This document shows, in pieces, positions 29,401 through 37,358 of a stretch of DNA of 64,000 bases. A program made the position numbers and the translations under genes. The DNA lies in contig NZ_CP079216.1 of the NCBI RefSeq assembly GCF_019316905.1, forward strand, positions 372,001 to 436,000, read 5' to 3'. The stretch is from Tessaracoccus palaemonis (GTDB lineage Bacteria > Actinomycetota > Actinomycetes > Propionibacteriales > Propionibacteriaceae). Under the pieces are notes generated by a model, which had not been told where the DNA came from, made no database searches, and was given only the letters and a program-made list of their open reading frames with translations. The stretch's first letter is position 1. Each line of letters begins with the position of its first letter.

Positions 29401-31805
29401 GCGCCTCGGCGTCCGGCGACGGCGTCACCGCGGCCGGGTACACCGGCACGGTCGACGGAGCGGCGACCACGACCATCACCGCGTCGCCGGTCCTCAATGC
29501 CACGGCCTCCGATGAGAAGCGCGGGACCAACTTCCAGCGGCTCCGTGTCACGTTCACGAGCACGGGGAAGCCGGTGACCCTGAGCTTCGCCGCTGGCGAC
29601 GGCGACGCCGTCGTGTCGCTCGACGACCTGCGGGTCGTCAGCTACACCCCTGCCACCGACCCCGACGGCACCGACTCGACGGTCTTCTACGAGGACTTCG
29701 AGAACATCGACACGGGCTACTTCCCGTTCGTGACCGGAGCGACCAACAAGGGCGGCGACGCCCGCACTCAGCTCGCGAAGCGGCACGAGCCGTACTCGCA
29801 GAAGGGCTGGTACGGCGTCGACACCGACGGCACCGTGAAGAAGGGCCTGAAGCTCAACGACAACGTGCTCGACGGCACCTGGTCGCTGATGGCCAACAAC
29901 GAGAACACCGGCGAGATCCTCAAGACCGCGCCCGGCAACATCGGGTTCGAGGCGGGGCGTCGCTACCGCGTCTCGTTCGACTACCAGACCACCTACGCCG
30001 ACCAGTTCGTCGTCAGGATCGGTCATGACATCGTCCGGGACGGGAAGACGACGACGGCGAACGCCGTCGCCGAGACACTCGGCCAGGAGCGGGACACCGC
30101 GACGTTCTCCGCCGAGTTCGACTCGGCAGCGTGCGGCGTGCCGTTCATCGCGATCGACAAGCTCTCGGGGGCGAACACGCAGCACAACCTGACCATCGAC
30201 GACCTGCGCGTCGAGGACCTGGGTGAGGCGTCGTCGGCCGCGTGCCTGTCCGGCTCGATCACCGCACCCGCGGCGGGGCAGGCCGGGTCGGCGTTCAAGG
30301 TCGTGACGTCCGTGGCCGGCTACAACGACGGCATCACCGGCGTGACCCACGCGTTGGAGCTGCCCGACGGCTGGACCTCCGAGGTGTCCAAGGCCGGCGC
30401 GGCGGACCTCGCCTACGGCGAGACCTCCACGCAGACCTGGCTGGTCACGTCCTCGGACGACGCCGTAGGGGAGGAGCGGATCACCTTCCGCGGTTCGGCG
30501 ACGCTCGACGGGAAGACCTCCACGCTGAGCAAGACGTCGACGATCAAGATGATCGCCCCCTTGCCGGACGGGGAGCTGTATCTCTCCGACATGCGGGACC
30601 GCATCGTCGGCACCCCCACCAACGGCTGGGGGCCGATGGAGTTCGATCAGTCGAACGGCGAGACGGCCTCCGGCGACGGAACCCCGATCATGGTCGACGG
30701 CGTGACCTACCCCAAGGGCCTCGGCACGCACGCGGCCTCGTCGGTCACCTTCTCTCTCAAGGGGGAGTGCTCGCTGTTCCAGTCCGTCATCGGCATCGAC
30801 GACAGCCGGGGCGGGAACGGCTCGGTGATCTTCGTGGTCGCCGGCGACAGGAACGTGCTCTACAGCTCCGGTGCCATCACCGGCAGCACCAAGGGCCGCG
30901 AGGTCGAGCTCGACATCACCGGCGTCCAGGAACTGAGGCTGATCGTGGACCCGAACGGCCCCAACGGCAGCGACCACGGCAACTGGGCCGCCGCCCGCGT
31001 CACCTGTGGCGATGCCCCAGAGGTGGTCGTCAAGCCGGTCGTGGAGGCGCCCGAGACGGCCACGGTCGGTGAGACCGTGACGCTCGAGCTCAGCGGCTAC
31101 GCCCCGAGCAGCACCCACGGCCCGGCCGAGGTCCTGCTCAACGGCTCGCCCGCGTCCGCCTCCCGCGCCGTCGGTGTGGAGATCGCTGGCGACGGCACCG
31201 GCACCGCTCAGGTGACGATGCCGGGCGAGCCGGGGACGGCCACCGTCGAGGTGCGCCAATCCGAGGCGGGGATCGACGCGGAGGCCTACCCGGCCGCTGC
31301 GGTGACGATCGACGTCCTCGCCGCGGTGGACCCGTCGCCGGAGCCTTCGGTGGAGCCGACGGAGGAGCCTTCGGTGGAGCCGACCGGCGAGCCGTCGGTG
31401 GAGCCGACCGGCGAGCCCAGTGCGGAGCCTTCGACCGAGCCGTCGGTTGAGCCGTCGGTTGAGCCGACCGGGGAGCCGACCACGGACCCGACTGGAACCC
31501 CGACCACGGAGCCGACCGGGGAGCCGACCACGGACCCGACTGGAACCCCGACCACGGAGCCGACCGGCCCCGCGACCACGGAGCCGACCGGCTCCCCGAC
31601 CTCAGGTGCGACGCAGTCGCCCGAGCCCAGCGGACCCCCCACCGCCTCGGGTTCAGCGCAGGCGACTGACTCCCCGGATGATGACGGGGCCCGACCCGGA
31701 CTGCCGAGCGCGGGTGCCGCGCTGGGCGCCGGGGTGGGTGCGATCGCGCTGATCGCCGCTGCGGTGGTCGGCATGGCGCTCCTGGAGCGTCGCCGCCACG
31801 GATGA
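26409..31805 (+). CDS. Secreted, wall-anchored GH101 endo-alpha-N-acetylgalactosaminidase
   Basis: A roughly 1,798-aa secreted enzyme predicted to release the core-1 disaccharide (Gal-beta1,3-GalNAc) from Ser/Thr of mucin-type glycoproteins. Order: signal peptide (1-32, ending LAAQA), discoidin/CBM32-like domain (about 45-190), a Pro-Glu-Ser linker, the GH101 region (about 235-910), further beta domains, an NPCBM domain (about 1390-1540, [13 protein letters not shown]), a [10 protein letters not shown]-type repeat linker, LPSAG, a hydrophobic segment and ERRRHG. Likely catalytic residues are the Asp in IYLDVYY (D677) and the Glu in GSEWSD (E703), judged by position against the pneumococcal enzyme. 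The ATG at 26409 is chosen because GAGGA lies 8 nt upstream; GTG at 26394 or 26406 is possible. Confidence 0.9.
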   Translation: MSPGRSRTRSTVAVTAAAALALGGLVLPPLAAQADYEYTPIPQEGMSVVDVNSVETSGEGTNGAAELVLDGDKDTYWHTQWNGTLVEPPHHLTLRLADEAVNLGRVTLTPRQSSNGSGRVHEYELWTANGDCTTAEYSKVAEGEFSGAVTELAKDQVITLDEAVEATCAKVVYLSTWGGAAGADPQSPVEKVGSLAEFNADTAAGDPATPEPSVEPSVEPSEDPSPEPSPTPTADPEELVPDDVEGALTISDGDLTVTLHPDFPQVVSYQLGDKTMVGRVGGALTRILVNEKTRDVTVGEPEATAKKVTYPVSIPDLGASFDAVISVSDGTVRIELANLVDPDGAVSRVRIPNLDLVTVGSADAAAQLTAGRITVDRAADGDSFENLATTAAGDVKGSWMVFANTSELAAAFDTNAIEDSTGPSSTSGRVSGDNSRYQRQIRLSDDKTTKFGSVWAGTWTWVGTAITEQAAAGRDTIGADDNPYVEIRLTGDANADGTVDWQDGAIASRDIIEFGNGSEDVANQVVSRIPFNIVSQATHPFLRTLDDTKRISLATDNLGQKALLKGYQAEGHDSAHPDYADNYNTRAGGFEDLETLTRESVDYNTSYGVHVNVTESYSEASHFSEDLLSMPPGKAWGWMNQSYYIDQERDLATGAMLERFQEFYDEKPDNLNWIYLDVYYPDGWQAQRVGTELAKQGWVIGSEWSDKLELESVWSHWSQDENYGGTNNKGLQSDVIRFVYNSKRDTWNPDPILSNSNVKEFEGWAGLVDYNKFIDNIWERNLPVKFLQQSDIMKWTDDTITFANGTVATSRVKSINGTTIPTDRTFTYDGADVYDDGAYLLPWTDGGDARLYHYNMGGGSTTWQLTDSWKNQSSLTLYKLTDTGRVLVDTVIPVDGKVTIDAEDGTAYVLYPSSDVPAPVDPDWGHGSHISDPGFFSGGLDSYDTTGDVSVVKTARGNFQAELGAGEASVSQQLDLPAGTWSAWAWAEIESGSTRQLSASASGDGVTAAGYTGTVDGAATTTITASPVLNATASDEKRGTNFQRLRVTFTSTGKPVTLSFAAGDGDAVVSLDDLRVVSYTPATDPDGTDSTVFYEDFENIDTGYFPFVTGATNKGGDARTQLAKRHEPYSQKGWYGVDTDGTVKKGLKLNDNVLDGTWSLMANNENTGEILKTAPGNIGFEAGRRYRVSFDYQTTYADQFVVRIGHDIVRDGKTTTANAVAETLGQERDTATFSAEFDSAACGVPFIAIDKLSGANTQHNLTIDDLRVEDLGEASSAACLSGSITAPAAGQAGSAFKVVTSVAGYNDGITGVTHALELPDGWTSEVSKAGAADLAYGETSTQTWLVTSSDDAVGEERITFRGSATLDGKTSTLSKTSTIKMIAPLPDGELYLSDMRDRIVGTPTNGWGPMEFDQSNGETASGDGTPIMVDGVTYPKGLGTHAASSVTFSLKGECSLFQSVIGIDDSRGGNGSVIFVVAGDRNVLYSSGAITGSTKGREVELDITGVQELRLIVDPNGPNGSDHGNWAAARVTCGDAPEVVVKPVVEAPETATVGETVTLELSGYAPSSTHGPAEVLLNGSPASASRAVGVEIAGDGTGTAQVTMPGEPGTATVEVRQSEAGIDAEAYPAAAVTIDVLAAVDPSPEPSVEPTEEPSVEPTGEPSVEPTGEPSAEPSTEPSVEPSVEPTGEPTTDPTGTPTTEPTGEPTTDPTGTPTTEPTGPATTEPTGSPTSGATQSPEPSGPPTASGSAQATDSPDDDGARPGLPSAGAALGAGVGAIALIAAAVVGMALLERRRHG

Positions 31806-31828
31806 TCCGCCGCGCGGAGTAACCAGCT

Positions 31829-31860
31829 GGGCTGGTCGGGGAGCGATCCCCGGCCAGCCC
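31829..31860 (+). terminator. Rho-independent-like terminator after the GH101 gene
   Basis: A 13-bp stem (GGGCTGGTCGGGG against CCCCGGCCAGCCC, with one G-T pair) encloses a 6-nt loop and is followed within about 8 nt by ATTTTCC. It begins 24 bp after the stop codon. Confidence 0.75.
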
Positions 31861-31889
31861 GGCGCCATTTTCCTCCGCCCCTGACGTCA

Positions 31890-32008
31890 CCCGCTGGCCC
31901 CGTCGTCGCCCTTCCCGCTGGCCCGTTGTTGCCCTTCCCGCTGGCCGCGTCGTCGCCCTTCCCGCTGGCCGCGTCGTCGCCCTTCCCGCTGGCCCCGACG
32001 CCACCCTT
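31890..32008. repeat. 24-bp tandem repeat, five copies
   Basis: The block CCCGCTGGC starts at 31890, 31914, 31937, 31961 and 31985, giving a 24-bp period with one 23-bp unit; the rest of the unit is GCGTCGTCGCCCTT. Outside the array the spacing decays into similar CCACCC/GACGG(G) words to about 32060. It lies after the GH101 terminator and belongs to no convincing gene. The 23-bp unit breaks the reading frame, which speaks against coding. Confidence 0.8.
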
Positions 32009-32079
32009 ACTGACGGACGCCACCCTTTCCGACGGGCGCCGCTCCTACCGACGGGCCAACCCCCGGGTCCCCGTTCCTG

Positions 32080-32146
32080 CACAAGAATGCCTATTTCGGG
32101 TTTGCTGCAACATGGAAGCAGCTGCTCCGGGATGGGCATTCTTGTG
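32080..32146. repeat. 67-bp palindromic element, copy 1
   Basis: Exactly 67 bp from CACAAGAATGCC to GGCATTCTTGTG. The outer 12-bp arms pair perfectly, then CTATTTCGG pairs loosely with CCGGGATG, and an inner stem GCTGC/GCAGC closes near ACATGGAA. It is followed by CGCGGAGTTGAGCTGGG, shared with copies 2-4. The outer arm (AAGAA) differs from copy 2 (AACAA) with a matching change on the other side, so pairing is kept. Confidence 0.85.
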
Positions 32147-32419
32147 CGCGGAGTTGAGCTGGGCTGGTGCTTCGACGGCTCGGCGGCCAGGTTCACTGAG
32201 GCGCACCGGTTCCCTGAGTCGCACCGGTTCCCTGAGTCGCACCGGTTCCCTGAGCTTGTCCAAGGGTGCTGACGGAGGCGCGCCAGCGCCGACGAAACGT
32301 CGGTGGCCGGGTGGGGTCCCTTCGCTGCGCTCAGGGCGTTTCGACAGGCTCAACGTTCCGTGGTTGGCGCCGACTGGCTCTCCATCTGGTTCCCTAGCCC
32401 ATCCGGTTTCCCTTCCGGC

Positions 32420-32486
32420 ATAACAATGCCTATTTCGGGCCAGCTGCACTATGAGTGCAGCTGCTCCGGAATAGGCATTGTTGTGC
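32420..32486. repeat. 67-bp palindromic element, copy 2 (nearly perfect hairpin)
   Basis: The best-paired copy. Arms of 20 nt (CATAACAATGCCTATTTCGG with CCGGAATAGGCATTGTTGTG) pair throughout, using only G-T wobbles at two places. A 2-nt internal mismatch follows, then a perfect 10-bp inner stem (CAGCTGCACT/AGTGCAGCTG) with an ATG loop. If transcribed it would be a very stable RNA hairpin on either strand. Confidence 0.9.
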
Positions 32487-32686
32487 GCGGAGTTGAGCTG
32501 GGGTGGTGCTTCGACGGCTCGGCGGCCGGGTTCCCTGAGCCGCACCGGTTCCCTGAGCCGCACCGGTTCCCTGAGCTTGTCGAAGGGCGTTGACGGAGGC
32601 GCGCCAGCGCCGACGAAACGTCGGTGGCTGGGTGGGGTCCCTTCGCTGCGCTCAGGGCGTTTCGACAGGCTCAACGTTCCGTGGTT

Positions 32687-34125
32687 GGTCAAGTCCCGTG
32701 GTGTGGTGTCATTCCGTTGCTTCCTGTTGGTGGGTGATGGTCAGGCGGTGAGGTAGAGCTCGTGGTGGGCGGGTTCGGTGTGTTCGTGGAGGGTGTGGAC
32801 GAGTTTGCGCATGGAGATGTCGGAGAAGTAGCGGCGTTCGCCGTAAGACCATTCCTCGTGCTGCTCCTGGAGGACGGCGCCGATGAGGCGGGTCACGGAG
32901 TCGCGGTCGGGGAAGATCTGGACGACGTCGGCGCGTCGTTTGATCTCCCGGTTGAGGCGCTCGATGGGGTTGTTCGACCAGACCTTTTGCCAGTGCTCGC
33001 GCGGCAGCGTCGCGAACCCGGTCAGGTCCGCTTCGGCGGCCTCGAGCATCGCGGTGACCTCGGGAAACGCGGAGCGGAGGCTGTCGGTGACGGCCTTGTA
33101 TTGCGCGATCACGGTTTGGGTCGTGGTCTGCGCGAAGATCGTGGAGATCAGCGCGTTGACCGGTTTCGAGTGGGCCGATCCGAGGCGTTGAGTTACGTTG
33201 CGGGCGAAGTGGACCCGGCATCTCTGCCACCCCGCTCCGGGCAGGATCGCTTTCACTGCCGCTTTCAGTCCGGCGTGCGCGTCGCTGGTGACCAGGGTCA
33301 CCCCGAGCGGGTCCGCATCGGTGGCGACCTTGAGGCCACGGTCGCGCAGCGAGCGGAGGAACTCGGTCCAGAAGTCGGTGGTCTCCGCGTCACCGAGCGC
33401 CATCCCGAGGATCTCGCGTCGGCCCTCACCAGAGACTCCGGTCGCGACGACCAGTGCTTGGGAGACGACCCGGCCGCGGTGGCGGACGTCGAGGTAGGTG
33501 GCGTCGAGGAACAGGTACGGGAACCAGGTGTGATCGAGTCTGCGGTGCAGGAACTCGTGGACTGCTTCGTCGATCTCGCCGCAGATCCGCGACACCGTCG
33601 AGCGGGAGATGCCGGTGTCGTTGCCGAGGGCCCGGATCAGGTGCTCGACCTTGCGGGTCGAGACCCCGTCGATCCAGGCCTGGCAGATCACCGCGTAGAG
33701 GGCCTTATCGACCCGCCGCCGCGGGTGCAACAGAGACGGGAAGAACGACCCTTCCCGCAGCTTCGGGATCTGCAGGTCGACCTCCCCGGCCGGGGTCGCG
33801 AGGACCTTCGGGCGCGTGCCGTTGCGGCGGGTGGTCCGTTCCGGGGTGCGCTCGTAACGGGCGGCGCCGATCTTCGCGGTCGCTTCCGCGTCGACAAGGT
33901 CTTGCAGGCCGGCCTGCAGCATCCGGCGGAACACGTCCTGATGCGCGAGGTCGGGATCGGCGAGAACTTCACCGATCAGGGTCGAAAGGGCAGACTGGTA
34001 CTGGGTCATCGTGGGATCTCTGCTTTGCTTCTTGCCGGAAACAACTGGTCATCCCACGATGGCCCTTCAACGTCCACGACGACGAGAACCCCCACAGGAT
34101 TGACACCACGCTATGGGACTCACCC
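32687..34125. mobile_element. Complete IS256-family insertion sequence (1,439 bp) with 8-bp target duplication
   Basis: The ends align without gaps as imperfect inverted repeats: 22 of the first 29 bases match between the left end (GGTCAAGTCCCGTGGTGTGG) and the reverse complement of the right end (GGGTGAGTCCCATAGCGTGG). The flanks carry CCGTGGTT at 32679-32686 and at 34126-34133. The tandem copy at 32358-32365 preserves the empty site (CGTTCCGTGGTTGGCGCCG), which proves the junctions. It holds one intact transposase and no passenger gene. Insertion looks recent because the duplication is exact. Confidence 0.93.
32741..34009 (-). CDS. IS256-family (Mutator-type) transposase
   Basis: A 422-aa DDE transposase of the Transposase_mut family. 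The catalytic residues are visible: D169 in YLFLDATYLDV, D243 in LVTSDAHAGL and E350 in SNNPIERLNREIKRR. The zinc-free N-terminal DNA-binding part contains RRNGTRPKVLATPAG and the conserved RKVEHLIRALG. The length is typical and the frame intact, so it may be active. It reads from the right end to the left end of the element. Confidence 0.96.
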   Translation of the reverse strand: MTQYQSALSTLIGEVLADPDLAHQDVFRRMLQAGLQDLVDAEATAKIGAARYERTPERTTRRNGTRPKVLATPAGEVDLQIPKLREGSFFPSLLHPRRRVDKALYAVICQAWIDGVSTRKVEHLIRALGNDTGISRSTVSRICGEIDEAVHEFLHRRLDHTWFPYLFLDATYLDVRHRGRVVSQALVVATGVSGEGRREILGMALGDAETTDFWTEFLRSLRDRGLKVATDADPLGVTLVTSDAHAGLKAAVKAILPGAGWQRCRVHFARNVTQRLGSAHSKPVNALISTIFAQTTTQTVIAQYKAVTDSLRSAFPEVTAMLEAAEADLTGFATLPREHWQKVWSNNPIERLNREIKRRADVVQIFPDRDSVTRLIGAVLQEQHEEWSYGERRYFSDISMRKLVHTLHEHTEPAHHELYLTA

Positions 34126-34186
34126 CCGTGGTTGGCGCCGACTGGCTCTCCATCTGGTTCCCTAGCCCATCCGGCTTCCTTTCCGG

Positions 34187-34253
34187 CATAACAATGCCTA
34201 TTTCGGGGTGGCTGCACTATGGGTACAGGTGCTTCGAAATAGGCATTGTTGTG
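34187..34253. repeat. 67-bp palindromic element, copy 3
   Basis: Outer arms CATAACAATGCCTATTTCG and CGAAATAGGCATTGTTGTG pair over nearly their whole length; the A-rich right arm (TCGAAATA against copy 2 CCGGAATA) keeps pairing with TATTTCGG. The inner stem is weaker (TGGCTGCACT with GGTACAGGTG, about 8 of 10 with wobble), with the ATG loop kept. The 58 bp upstream match those before copy 2 almost exactly. Confidence 0.88.
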
Positions 34254-34365
34254 CGCGGAGTGGAGCTGGGGTGGTGCTTTGACGGGCTCAAGTTCTGAGG
34301 TTGGGCGCCCGTCCTGTCGACGGAGCACCCGGCACTCTGAGCCCAGCCCCGGCTCTCCTTTCCGG

Positions 34366-34432
34366 CATAACAATGCGTATTTCGGGGTGGCTGCACTATG
34401 GGTACAGCTGCTCCGGAATAGGCATTGTTGTG
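34366..34432. repeat. 67-bp palindromic element, copy 4
   Basis: CATAACAATGCGTATTTCGG pairs with CCGGAATAGGCATTGTTGTG with one mismatch (GCG for GCC). The inner stem carries the same GGCTGCACT-ATG-GGTACAGCTG as copy 3. It is followed by CGCGGAGTGGAGCTGGGGTGG and then an inverted GACAGGCTCAACG repeat. Confidence 0.88.
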
Positions 34433-34562
34433 CGCGGAGTGGAGCTGGGGTGGCGTTTCGACAGGCTCAACGACCCGTGGTCGGGCACCGACAGGCCGGT
34501 GCTGAGCCCGCCGAAGTGTTCGGCGGCCCCGTTCCCTGAGTTGCTCCGGTTCCCCTTTCCGG

Positions 34563-34629
34563 CACAACAATGCCTATTTCGGGTCAGCTGCAACATGGGA
34601 GCAGCAGCCCCGGTATAGGCATGTTTGTG
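34563..34629. repeat. 67-bp palindromic element, copy 5, at the histidine kinase 3' end
   Basis: CACAACAATGCCTATTTCGG faces CCGGTATAGGCATGTTTGTG; the arms pair with two mismatches, and the inner stem CAGCTGCAAC / GGAGCAGCAG is imperfect around ATG. It ends 12 bp after the stop of the histidine kinase gene, which reads into it, so it may act as a terminator or 3' stabiliser. The 34126-34641 interval holds copies 3-5 and REP-like units but no gene. Confidence 0.85.
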
Positions 34630-34641
34630 CGCGGAATTGGG

Positions 34642-36105
34642 TCAGCGGGCGGCGACCGGCGGCTGCGTGGAGAGCGGGAGCTCGACGCGGAAGGTGGTCT
34701 CGCCCGGGGCGGAGGAGACGGTGGCGCTGCCACCGAATCCCTCGACCACGGCGCGGACGATCGCCAGGCCGAGGCCCGTCGAGTGCGCCGCCGAGTGGGC
34801 GCGGGCGTCGTCGGCGCGCGAGAAGCGCTCGAAGACGTGAGGCAGAGTCTCGGGTGGGATGCCGGGGCCGTCGTCGGAGACCTCGATCACGGCGCGACCC
34901 TCGCGCGTGCGCACGGAGGTGCGCACGGTCGTACCGGCGGGCGTGTGGGTGCGGGCGTTGGACAGCAGATTGACCATGACCTGATGAAGCTGATCGGCGT
35001 CGGCCATCACGGTGACCTCGGAATCCGGCAGCGCAAGCAGCCACGCGTGGTCGCGACTGGCGGCCTGCGAGTCGCTGACGGCGTTGAGGACGACCTCGAC
35101 GGCGTCGACGGGGCGGGGCTCCACCTGCTTGTCCGAGTCGAGGCGGGCCAGCATCAGCAGGTCGCCGACCAGCTTGCTCATCCGCTTGGCCTCGGCGTCG
35201 ATCCGGCCGAGCGCGAAGGCCGGATCCTGTCCCTCCGGGGCGCGCTGTGCCAACTCGGCGTAGCCGCGGATCGCCGCCAGCGGGTTGCGGAGCTCGTGTG
35301 AGGCATCGGCGACGAAGCGGCGGAGCTTGACCTCGGACGCCTCGCGCGCAGTCAGGGCGCTCTCCACGCGGTCGAGCATGTGGTTGAAGGCGGTGGCCAG
35401 CCGGGAGACCTCGTTCGTGTCCGGCTGCTGCGAGTCCTCGACTCGCGGCACGTCGACGGCGCCGCGCTCCAGTTCCAGCTGGCTGACCTCGGTGGCGGTG
35501 TTCGTCAGGGCAACCAACGGGCCGGTAGCGCGGCCGAGCACCTCCCGGGTGACCAGCGCGGTCGCGCCGATAGCGACGAGCGAGACGCTGCCGGCGAAGA
35601 TGCCGAGCCACAGCAGCGACCGGTTGATCTCGGAGGTCGGCAGGCCGATGATGATGGTGCCGCCCTGCGAGGTCGCCCGCGACTCGACGCGGAACTCGCC
35701 GTAGCCGGTGAGCGTGAGGGTGTACTTCTCGCCGTCCGCCTTGACCTGCAGCAGTTCCTCCACAGCGGTGTCGGAAAGGGGCTGCACCGTGGTGGCCACC
35801 CCGGCGCTGGTGGCGTCGGCCAGACGGCCGGCCAGCGCGGTGCCGTTGCTCAGCTCGACGGCCATCACCGTGCCGACCCGAACGCCGGCCGCGTCGATGC
35901 CGGGCACGGAGTCACCGAATCCGGGGCGGTCGAAGCCGCGAGCCTGCCTGGCCTGGGTCGAGTCCAGCTCGGTGTCGAGCTGCGACATCAGGATCGCGTG
36001 GGCGCCGAACAGCGTCGTCAGGCACAGGAGCACCGCCATGACGGCGACGGTGACGACGAGCCGCGGCAGCAGCTGCGATGCGAGCGAACCGCGGCGCATG
36101 CTCAC
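34642..36105 (-). CDS. Sensor histidine kinase of a two-component system
   Basis: A 487-aa membrane kinase. First membrane segment about 14-38, extracytoplasmic sensor (about 40-165), second segment (LLWLGIFAGSVSLVAIGATALV), HAMP (about 195-250), HisKA with FVADASHELRNPLAAIRGYAEL (phospho-acceptor H270) and HATPase_c with VMVNLLSNARTHTP, VSDDGPGIPP and STGLGLAIVRAVVEG. The MprB/TcrY-like group of actinobacteria is the nearest by architecture. The start is a GTG at 36105 overlapping the response-regulator stop, so the pair is co-translated. The stimulus is unknown. Confidence 0.94.
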   Translation of the reverse strand: MSMRRGSLASQLLPRLVVTVAVMAVLLCLTTLFGAHAILMSQLDTELDSTQARQARGFDRPGFGDSVPGIDAAGVRVGTVMAVELSNGTALAGRLADATSAGVATTVQPLSDTAVEELLQVKADGEKYTLTLTGYGEFRVESRATSQGGTIIIGLPTSEINRSLLWLGIFAGSVSLVAIGATALVTREVLGRATGPLVALTNTATEVSQLELERGAVDVPRVEDSQQPDTNEVSRLATAFNHMLDRVESALTAREASEVKLRRFVADASHELRNPLAAIRGYAELAQRAPEGQDPAFALGRIDAEAKRMSKLVGDLLMLARLDSDKQVEPRPVDAVEVVLNAVSDSQAASRDHAWLLALPDSEVTVMADADQLHQVMVNLLSNARTHTPAGTTVRTSVRTREGRAVIEVSDDGPGIPPETLPHVFERFSRADDARAHSAAHSTGLGLAIVRAVVEGFGGSATVSSAPGETTFRVELPLSTQPPVAAR

Positions 36106-36830
36106 TGACCGGTGGCCGGGCGGAGCACATAGCCGGCCCCGCGCATGGTGTGGATCATGGGCTCCCTGCCCGCGTCGATCTTCTTACGCAGGTAGGAGAT
36201 GTACAGCTCGACGACGTTGGCCTGCCCACCGAAGTCGTAGTTCCAGACCCGGTCGAGGATCTGCGCCTTCGACAGCACACGCTTCGGATTGCGCATCAGG
36301 AACCGCAGCAGCTCGAACTCCGTCGCGGTCAGGTGGATATGGTCCCCGGCCCTCGTGACCTCGTGGGAGTCCTCATCGAGGATCAGATCCCCGACGACGA
36401 TCTGGGTGTCGGGGCGAACCGTCGTCGCGCCCGAGCGGCGGAGCAGGCCCCGCAGCCGAGCGATGACCTCCTCCAGCGAGAACGGCTTGGTGACGTAGTC
36501 GTCACCCCCCGCCGTGAGGCCGGCGATCCGGTCGCTGACGCCGTCCTTCGCCGTGAGGAAGATCACCGGAACGTCCGGTTGCTCGGTGCGCACGCGGCGC
36601 ATCACCTCGAGCCCGTCGAAATCGGGCAGCATCATGTCGAGCACGAGCGCATCGGGCTGGACCTCGCGCGCCGCCTTGACGGCGTCAGTGCCGGAGCTGG
36701 CCGTGTGGACGTCCCAGCCCTCGTATCGCATGGCCATGGCGAGGAGCTCGATGAGGCTCGGCTCGTCATCGACCGCGAGGATGCGGATGGGGGTCCCGTC
36801 GGGGCGGCTGAGGGGTTCTGTCATGGCCAT
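36102..36830 (-). CDS. OmpR/PhoB-family response regulator
   Basis: A 242-aa regulator. The receiver has the acidic pair in ILAVDDEPS, phospho-acceptor D65 in LVLDMMLPD, the T of IFLTAKDG and the K of VTKPFSLEE. The DNA-binding winged helix has LTATEFELLRFLMRNPKRVLS, VVELYISYLRKKID and MRGAGYVLRPA. I chose the ATG at 36830 (AAAGGTGGG 4-5 nt before it) over the GTG at 36839, which overlaps that ribosome site. It precedes and overlaps the kinase gene by 4 bp. Confidence 0.94.
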   Translation of the reverse strand: MAMTEPLSRPDGTPIRILAVDDEPSLIELLAMAMRYEGWDVHTASSGTDAVKAAREVQPDALVLDMMLPDFDGLEVMRRVRTEQPDVPVIFLTAKDGVSDRIAGLTAGGDDYVTKPFSLEEVIARLRGLLRRSGATTVRPDTQIVVGDLILDEDSHEVTRAGDHIHLTATEFELLRFLMRNPKRVLSKAQILDRVWNYDFGGQANVVELYISYLRKKIDAGREPMIHTMRGAGYVLRPATGQ

Positions 36831-36897
36831 GAGGCCCACCTTTTCATCTCAGCGTGTTCACAGGCTATGCCCAACCTGTGTCTTACCTGTCAGATAC

Positions 36898-37353
36898 TCA
36901 GGTGGCCGGTTCGGACTCGATGAGGGGCTCCGGGTCTCCGGCCGGCCGGATGAACAGATTGTCCAGGCCGGCGCGTCCCGAGCCATGCGCCAGAAGCACA
37001 AGGCCCATCGCCGCCTGCATCGCGTTGTACTCCCAACCCCCCTCCGTGAGGTAGAAGCCCGCGTGCTCGCGGACCGTGAGGATCACGGTGACGTTGAGCA
37101 CGACCATGCCCAGCCCGATGAGCGGCGTCGCCAACCCGAAGACCAGGAGGACGCCGCCGATCAGCTCGAAGGCGATGGTCGTGACGACCAGTCCCTGTGC
37201 GGCAGGGAGTCCCGCGTCGGCCAGGATGGTGACCTGCGCCTCGAGTCCGGACACCTGCCAGCGGTGCCAGCCGTGCGCCACGAGCGTGAGCCCTGCGACG
37301 ATGCGTGCCACGAGCAGCGCGATGTCGCGAACGACCCTGAGGAAGGTCTGCAT
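36898..37353 (-). CDS. DoxX-family membrane protein
   Basis: A 151-aa protein with four membrane helices: ALLVARIVAGLTLVAHGWHRW, LVVTTIAFELIGGVLLVFG, LIGLGMVVLNVTVILTV and AMQAAMGLVLLAHG. The HGxxR-type turn after helix 1 and the N-terminal basic helix fit DoxX. It begins 5 bp after the ndh stop on the same strand, so it is in an operon with a type II NADH dehydrogenase. DoxX proteins are linked to respiratory or redox-stress functions; the exact role here is open. Confidence 0.85.
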   Translation of the reverse strand: MQTFLRVVRDIALLVARIVAGLTLVAHGWHRWQVSGLEAQVTILADAGLPAAQGLVVTTIAFELIGGVLLVFGLATPLIGLGMVVLNVTVILTVREHAGFYLTEGGWEYNAMQAAMGLVLLAHGSGRAGLDNLFIRPAGDPEPLIESEPAT

Positions 37354-37358
37354 CCTGG

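Larger units (their letters stand above)
32080..32686 (+). repeat. Tandem duplication of a roughly 340-bp module carrying palindrome and REP-like repeats
   Basis: The module palindrome - CGCGGAGTTGAGCTGGG - GGTGCTTCGACGGCTCGG - CCGGTTCCCTGAG units - GACGGAGGCGCGCCAGCGCC - GACGAAACGTCGGTGG - TTTCGACAGGCTCAACG occurs at 32080 and again at 32420. The second unit is split by the IS at 32686/34126, and its end resumes at 34126. A third palindrome then starts at 34187, so without the IS the periods are about 340 and 320 bp. Short ORFs across it are not conserved between units and are not called as genes. Confidence 0.75.

Noticed and set aside
27081-31259. A 1,392-codon open frame on the minus strand, antisense to the GH101 gene (and similar long frames at 1844-4828, 14139-17111 and 46136-48865)
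   Set aside because: Long antisense frames are expected in very GC-rich genes. Their products are dominated by Arg/Val/Gly/Asp with no domain pattern, while the opposite strand encodes clear families.
31890-32008. 24-bp array as a CRISPR remnant
   Set aside because: Direct tandem units without spacers or leader, and too short a unit.
31926-32423. ORFs across the 31.9-32.7 kb repeat field (e.g. 165 codons from 31926, 215 codons on the minus strand from 32692)
   Set aside because: They are built from the 24-bp array, palindromes and REP-like units (PFPLAASS, FRELVEG-type peptides), with no ribosome site and no conserved domain; they read the repeats, not a gene.
32080-34629. 67-bp palindromes as tRNA or other structured RNA genes, or as IS ends
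   Set aside because: The fold is a single two-part hairpin, not a cloverleaf, and the sequence does not match the IS256-family inverted repeats; no transposase-linked ends were found.
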